The position numbers and the translations under genes were made by a program. From positions 1 through 6,867 of the forward strand of contig JASLES010000081.1 in NCBI GenBank assembly GCA_030151005.1: a stretch of DNA of 6,867 nt, read 5' to 3'. The notes beneath the pieces are model-generated. The model saw nothing but the letters and a program-made list of their open reading frames with translations. It made no database searches and was not told the DNA's origin. How positions within the stretch are numbered: the first letter of the stretch is position 1; each line of letters opens with the position of its first letter. Of the stretch, positions 4,863 through 6,867 are shown piece after piece. This stretch comes from Silvimonas sp. (GTDB taxonomy: Bacteria > Pseudomonadota > Gammaproteobacteria > Burkholderiales > Chitinibacteraceae).

Positions 4863-6866
4863 TTACTTGATGATGGCCTTGGCCTTGGCCACGGCGTTTT
4901 CAACCGTGAAGCCAAATTCCTTGAACAGCAGCGGTGCCGGTGCGGATTCGCCAAAGCGGTCCATACCCAGCACGTCGCCTTCCAGGCCCACATACTTGCG
5001 CCAGAAGTCGGACACACCCACTTCGATCGCCAGACGCGGCACGCCAGCCGGCAGAACACTGGCTTGATAAGCCTTGTCTTGCTTGTCGAACACGTTGGTC
5101 GACGGCATGGAAACCACGCGCGATGCCACGCCTTCAGCGGCCAGGGCTTCGTGTGCTTTGACAGCCAGATCCAGTTCGGAACCGGTGGCAATGAACACAA
5201 CCTTCGGGTTAGCCGCATCACGCAGCACGTAACCACCCTTGGCGATGTTGGCAATCTGCTCATCCGAACGGGTCTGGAATTGCAGGTTCTGACGGGTGAA
5301 GATCAGGGTCGACGGTGTCTTGGTCTGCTCGATGGAATGAGCCCACGCCACCATGCTTTCCACGGTGTCGGCCGGACGCCATACGTTCATGTTCGGGATG
5401 TAACGCAGGGTTGCGGTCTGCTCAACCGGTTGGTGCGTCGGGCCATCTTCGCCCACACCGATCGAATCGTGCGTGAACACGAACAGTTGCGGGATCTTCA
5501 TCAGGGCAGCCATACGCAGCGCATTGCGAGCGTATTCGCTGAACATCAGGAAGGTAGCGCCGTACGGACGCAGACCGCCGTGCAGCAAGATACCGTTCAT
5601 GATGGCGCTCATACCAAATTCGCGCACACCGTAGCTGATGTAGTTACCGGAGAGGCTGTTATCGGCTTCGCGGGTCAGCTGTACGCTGGCCTTGACGTTG
5701 GTCAGGTTGGAACCGGTCAAGTCAGCGGAACCGCCCAGCATTTCCGGCAGGTTCGGCACAAACGCGTTCAGGGCGTTTTGCGACGCCTTGCGGGTGGCGA
5801 TGGTTTCAGCCTTGCTGTTAGCTTCAGCCACAGCGGTCTTCACCACTTGCGCCCAGTCTGCAGTCAGACGGCCAGCGTTACGGCGCTCAAACTCGGCAGC
5901 CAGTTCCGGATGGGTCTTGGCGTACTCGCGGTACAGGGTGTTCCAGGAGGATTCCCACTTCTCGCCAGCTTCTTTCTTGTCCCAACCAGCGTAAACGTCG
6001 GCCGGAATTTCGAACGGACCGTGGTTCCAGCCAATGGCAGCGCGGGTGGCGGCAATTTCAGCGTCGCCCAGCGGGGACCCGTGGCTGTCGTGGCTGTCGG
6101 CCTTGTTCGGCGAACCCTTGCCGATGATGGTCTTGCAGCAGATCAGCGTCGGACGGTCGGTGATGGTCTTGGCTTCTTCGATGGCCTTGAGCACGGCTTC
6201 AACGCTGTGGCCGTCGATCGGGCGGATCACGTGCCAGCCGTAGGCTTCAAAACGGCCCGGGATGTCTTCGGTGAACCACTTGTCGGTGTGGCCGTCGATG
6301 GAGATGTTGTTGTCATCCCAGAAGGCAACCAGCTTGTTCAGGCCCCAGGTCGCGGCCAGTGCGCAGGCTTCGTGGCTCACGCCTTCCATCATGCAGCCGT
6401 CGCCCAGGAACACCCAGGTGCGATGGTCAACAACATTGAAACCCGGACGGTTGAATTCTTGACCCAGCAGTTTTTCAGCCAGCGCAAAACCCACAGCATT
6501 GGCAATACCCTGACCCAGCGGACCAGTCGTGGTTTCAATGCCTTCGGTGTAGCCGTATTCCGGGTGGCCCGGGGTCTGGCTGTGCAGCTGGCGGAACTGC
6601 TTGAGTTGTTCGATCGGCAGGTTGTAGCCGGTCAGATGCAGCAGTGCGTACTGCAGCATGGAACCGTGGCCGTTGGAGAGGATGAAGCGATCGCGGTTAG
6701 CCCAGTGCGGGTTCTGCGGGTTGTGGCGATAGTTGCCTTCGCCCCACAAGGCCACTGCGATTTCCGCCATGCCCATGGGCATGCCCGGGTGACCGGAGTT
6801 GGCTTTTTGAACAGCATCCATCGCCAGAGCGCGGATGGCATTGGCGAGATCGGCACGCGTTGCCAT
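4863..6866 (-). CDS. tkt: Transketolase
   Basis: Transketolase is a thiamine-diphosphate enzyme of the pentose phosphate pathway. It moves two-carbon ketol units between sugar phosphates and feeds erythrose 4-phosphate to aromatic synthesis and ribose 5-phosphate to nucleotides. The protein is complete at 667 residues, the usual bacterial length. The catalytic histidines are visible in SGHPG (H26), NGHGS (H67), TPGHPE (H101), SHGSP (H262) and THQP (H478). The Mg-ThDP motif starts at GDG (155-157) and ends at DDNN (184-187). The cofactor-activating Glu is E416 in VREFGMS, and DLTGSN (382-387) is the central-domain signature. The ATG lies one base from the window edge, so promoter and ribosome-binding site are not visible. 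Codon use looks more uniform than in neighbouring genes (mostly CTG/GGC/AAG-type choices), as expected for high expression; I did not compute this. It is a single gene ended by its own terminator. Confidence 0.98.
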   Translation of the reverse strand: MATRADLANAIRALAMDAVQKANSGHPGMPMGMAEIAVALWGEGNYRHNPQNPHWANRDRFILSNGHGSMLQYALLHLTGYNLPIEQLKQFRQLHSQTPGHPEYGYTEGIETTTGPLGQGIANAVGFALAEKLLGQEFNRPGFNVVDHRTWVFLGDGCMMEGVSHEACALAATWGLNKLVAFWDDNNISIDGHTDKWFTEDIPGRFEAYGWHVIRPIDGHSVEAVLKAIEEAKTITDRPTLICCKTIIGKGSPNKADSHDSHGSPLGDAEIAATRAAIGWNHGPFEIPADVYAGWDKKEAGEKWESSWNTLYREYAKTHPELAAEFERRNAGRLTADWAQVVKTAVAEANSKAETIATRKASQNALNAFVPNLPEMLGGSADLTGSNLTNVKASVQLTREADNSLSGNYISYGVREFGMSAIMNGILLHGGLRPYGATFLMFSEYARNALRMAALMKIPQLFVFTHDSIGVGEDGPTHQPVEQTATLRYIPNMNVWRPADTVESMVAWAHSIEQTKTPSTLIFTRQNLQFQTRSDEQIANIAKGGYVLRDAANPKVVFIATGSELDLAVKAHEALAAEGVASRVVSMPSTNVFDKQDKAYQASVLPAGVPRLAIEVGVSDFWRKYVGLEGDVLGMDRFGESAPAPLLFKEFGFTVENAVAKAKAIIK

Positions 6867-6867
6867 A

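Noticed and set aside
4769..5263. Upstream extension of the tonB frame across the tkt terminator into tkt.
   Set aside because: It runs in another frame of tkt on the same strand, gives Trp/Arg/Ser-rich nonsense, and would place the membrane helix deep inside the protein, unlike TonB.
2820..6866. A functional thiamine unit joining thiS-thiG with the thiamine-diphosphate enzyme transketolase.
   Set aside because: A strong terminator, a separate tonB gene and a 223-base spacer lie between them; proximity alone does not support a link.

Overview
The window reads as ordinary core chromosome of a moderately GC-rich betaproteobacterium. The thiS-thiG arrangement near trmB, a TonB-family gene next to it, the general protein signatures and a FlgT-like protein would fit the Neisseriales (Chromobacteriaceae/Chitinibacteraceae type). 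This placement comes from recalled protein similarity and gene order, not from a search. I see no mobile element, phage gene, CRISPR array, tRNA or rRNA.

Layout. One gene fragment, the C-terminus of a SPOR-domain protein, lies on the + strand at the left edge. Every other gene is on the - strand, so transcription runs right to left. From the right edge: tkt (transketolase, complete, with its start codon one base inside the window) and a strong terminator. Next come a TonB-family energy transducer with a GTG start just below a perfect -10 box, a 223-base spacer, thiS and thiG. A GNAT acetyltransferase gene overlaps thiG by one base and is followed by a second clear terminator. After a short spacer holding a possible REP-like bulged hairpin comes trmB, then a secreted FlgT-like protein that converges on the SPOR gene.

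How the genes work together. ThiS (sulfur carrier) and ThiG (thiazole synthase) are partners in making the thiazole half of thiamine and are almost certainly co-transcribed. The GNAT gene is probably translationally coupled to thiG, although its substrate is unknown. Transketolase uses thiamine diphosphate, but its own terminator separates it from the thi genes, so this proximity may mean nothing. TonB belongs to envelope energy transduction, TrmB to tRNA m7G46 methylation, and the FlgT-like protein probably to the flagellar basal body or another periplasmic role.

I find no undescribed system here. The points most worth checking are the possibly leaderless tonB start, the REP-like element before trmB, the apparent lack of a TPP riboswitch before thiS, and the FlgT-like protein that lacks an N-domain and sits away from flagellar genes.
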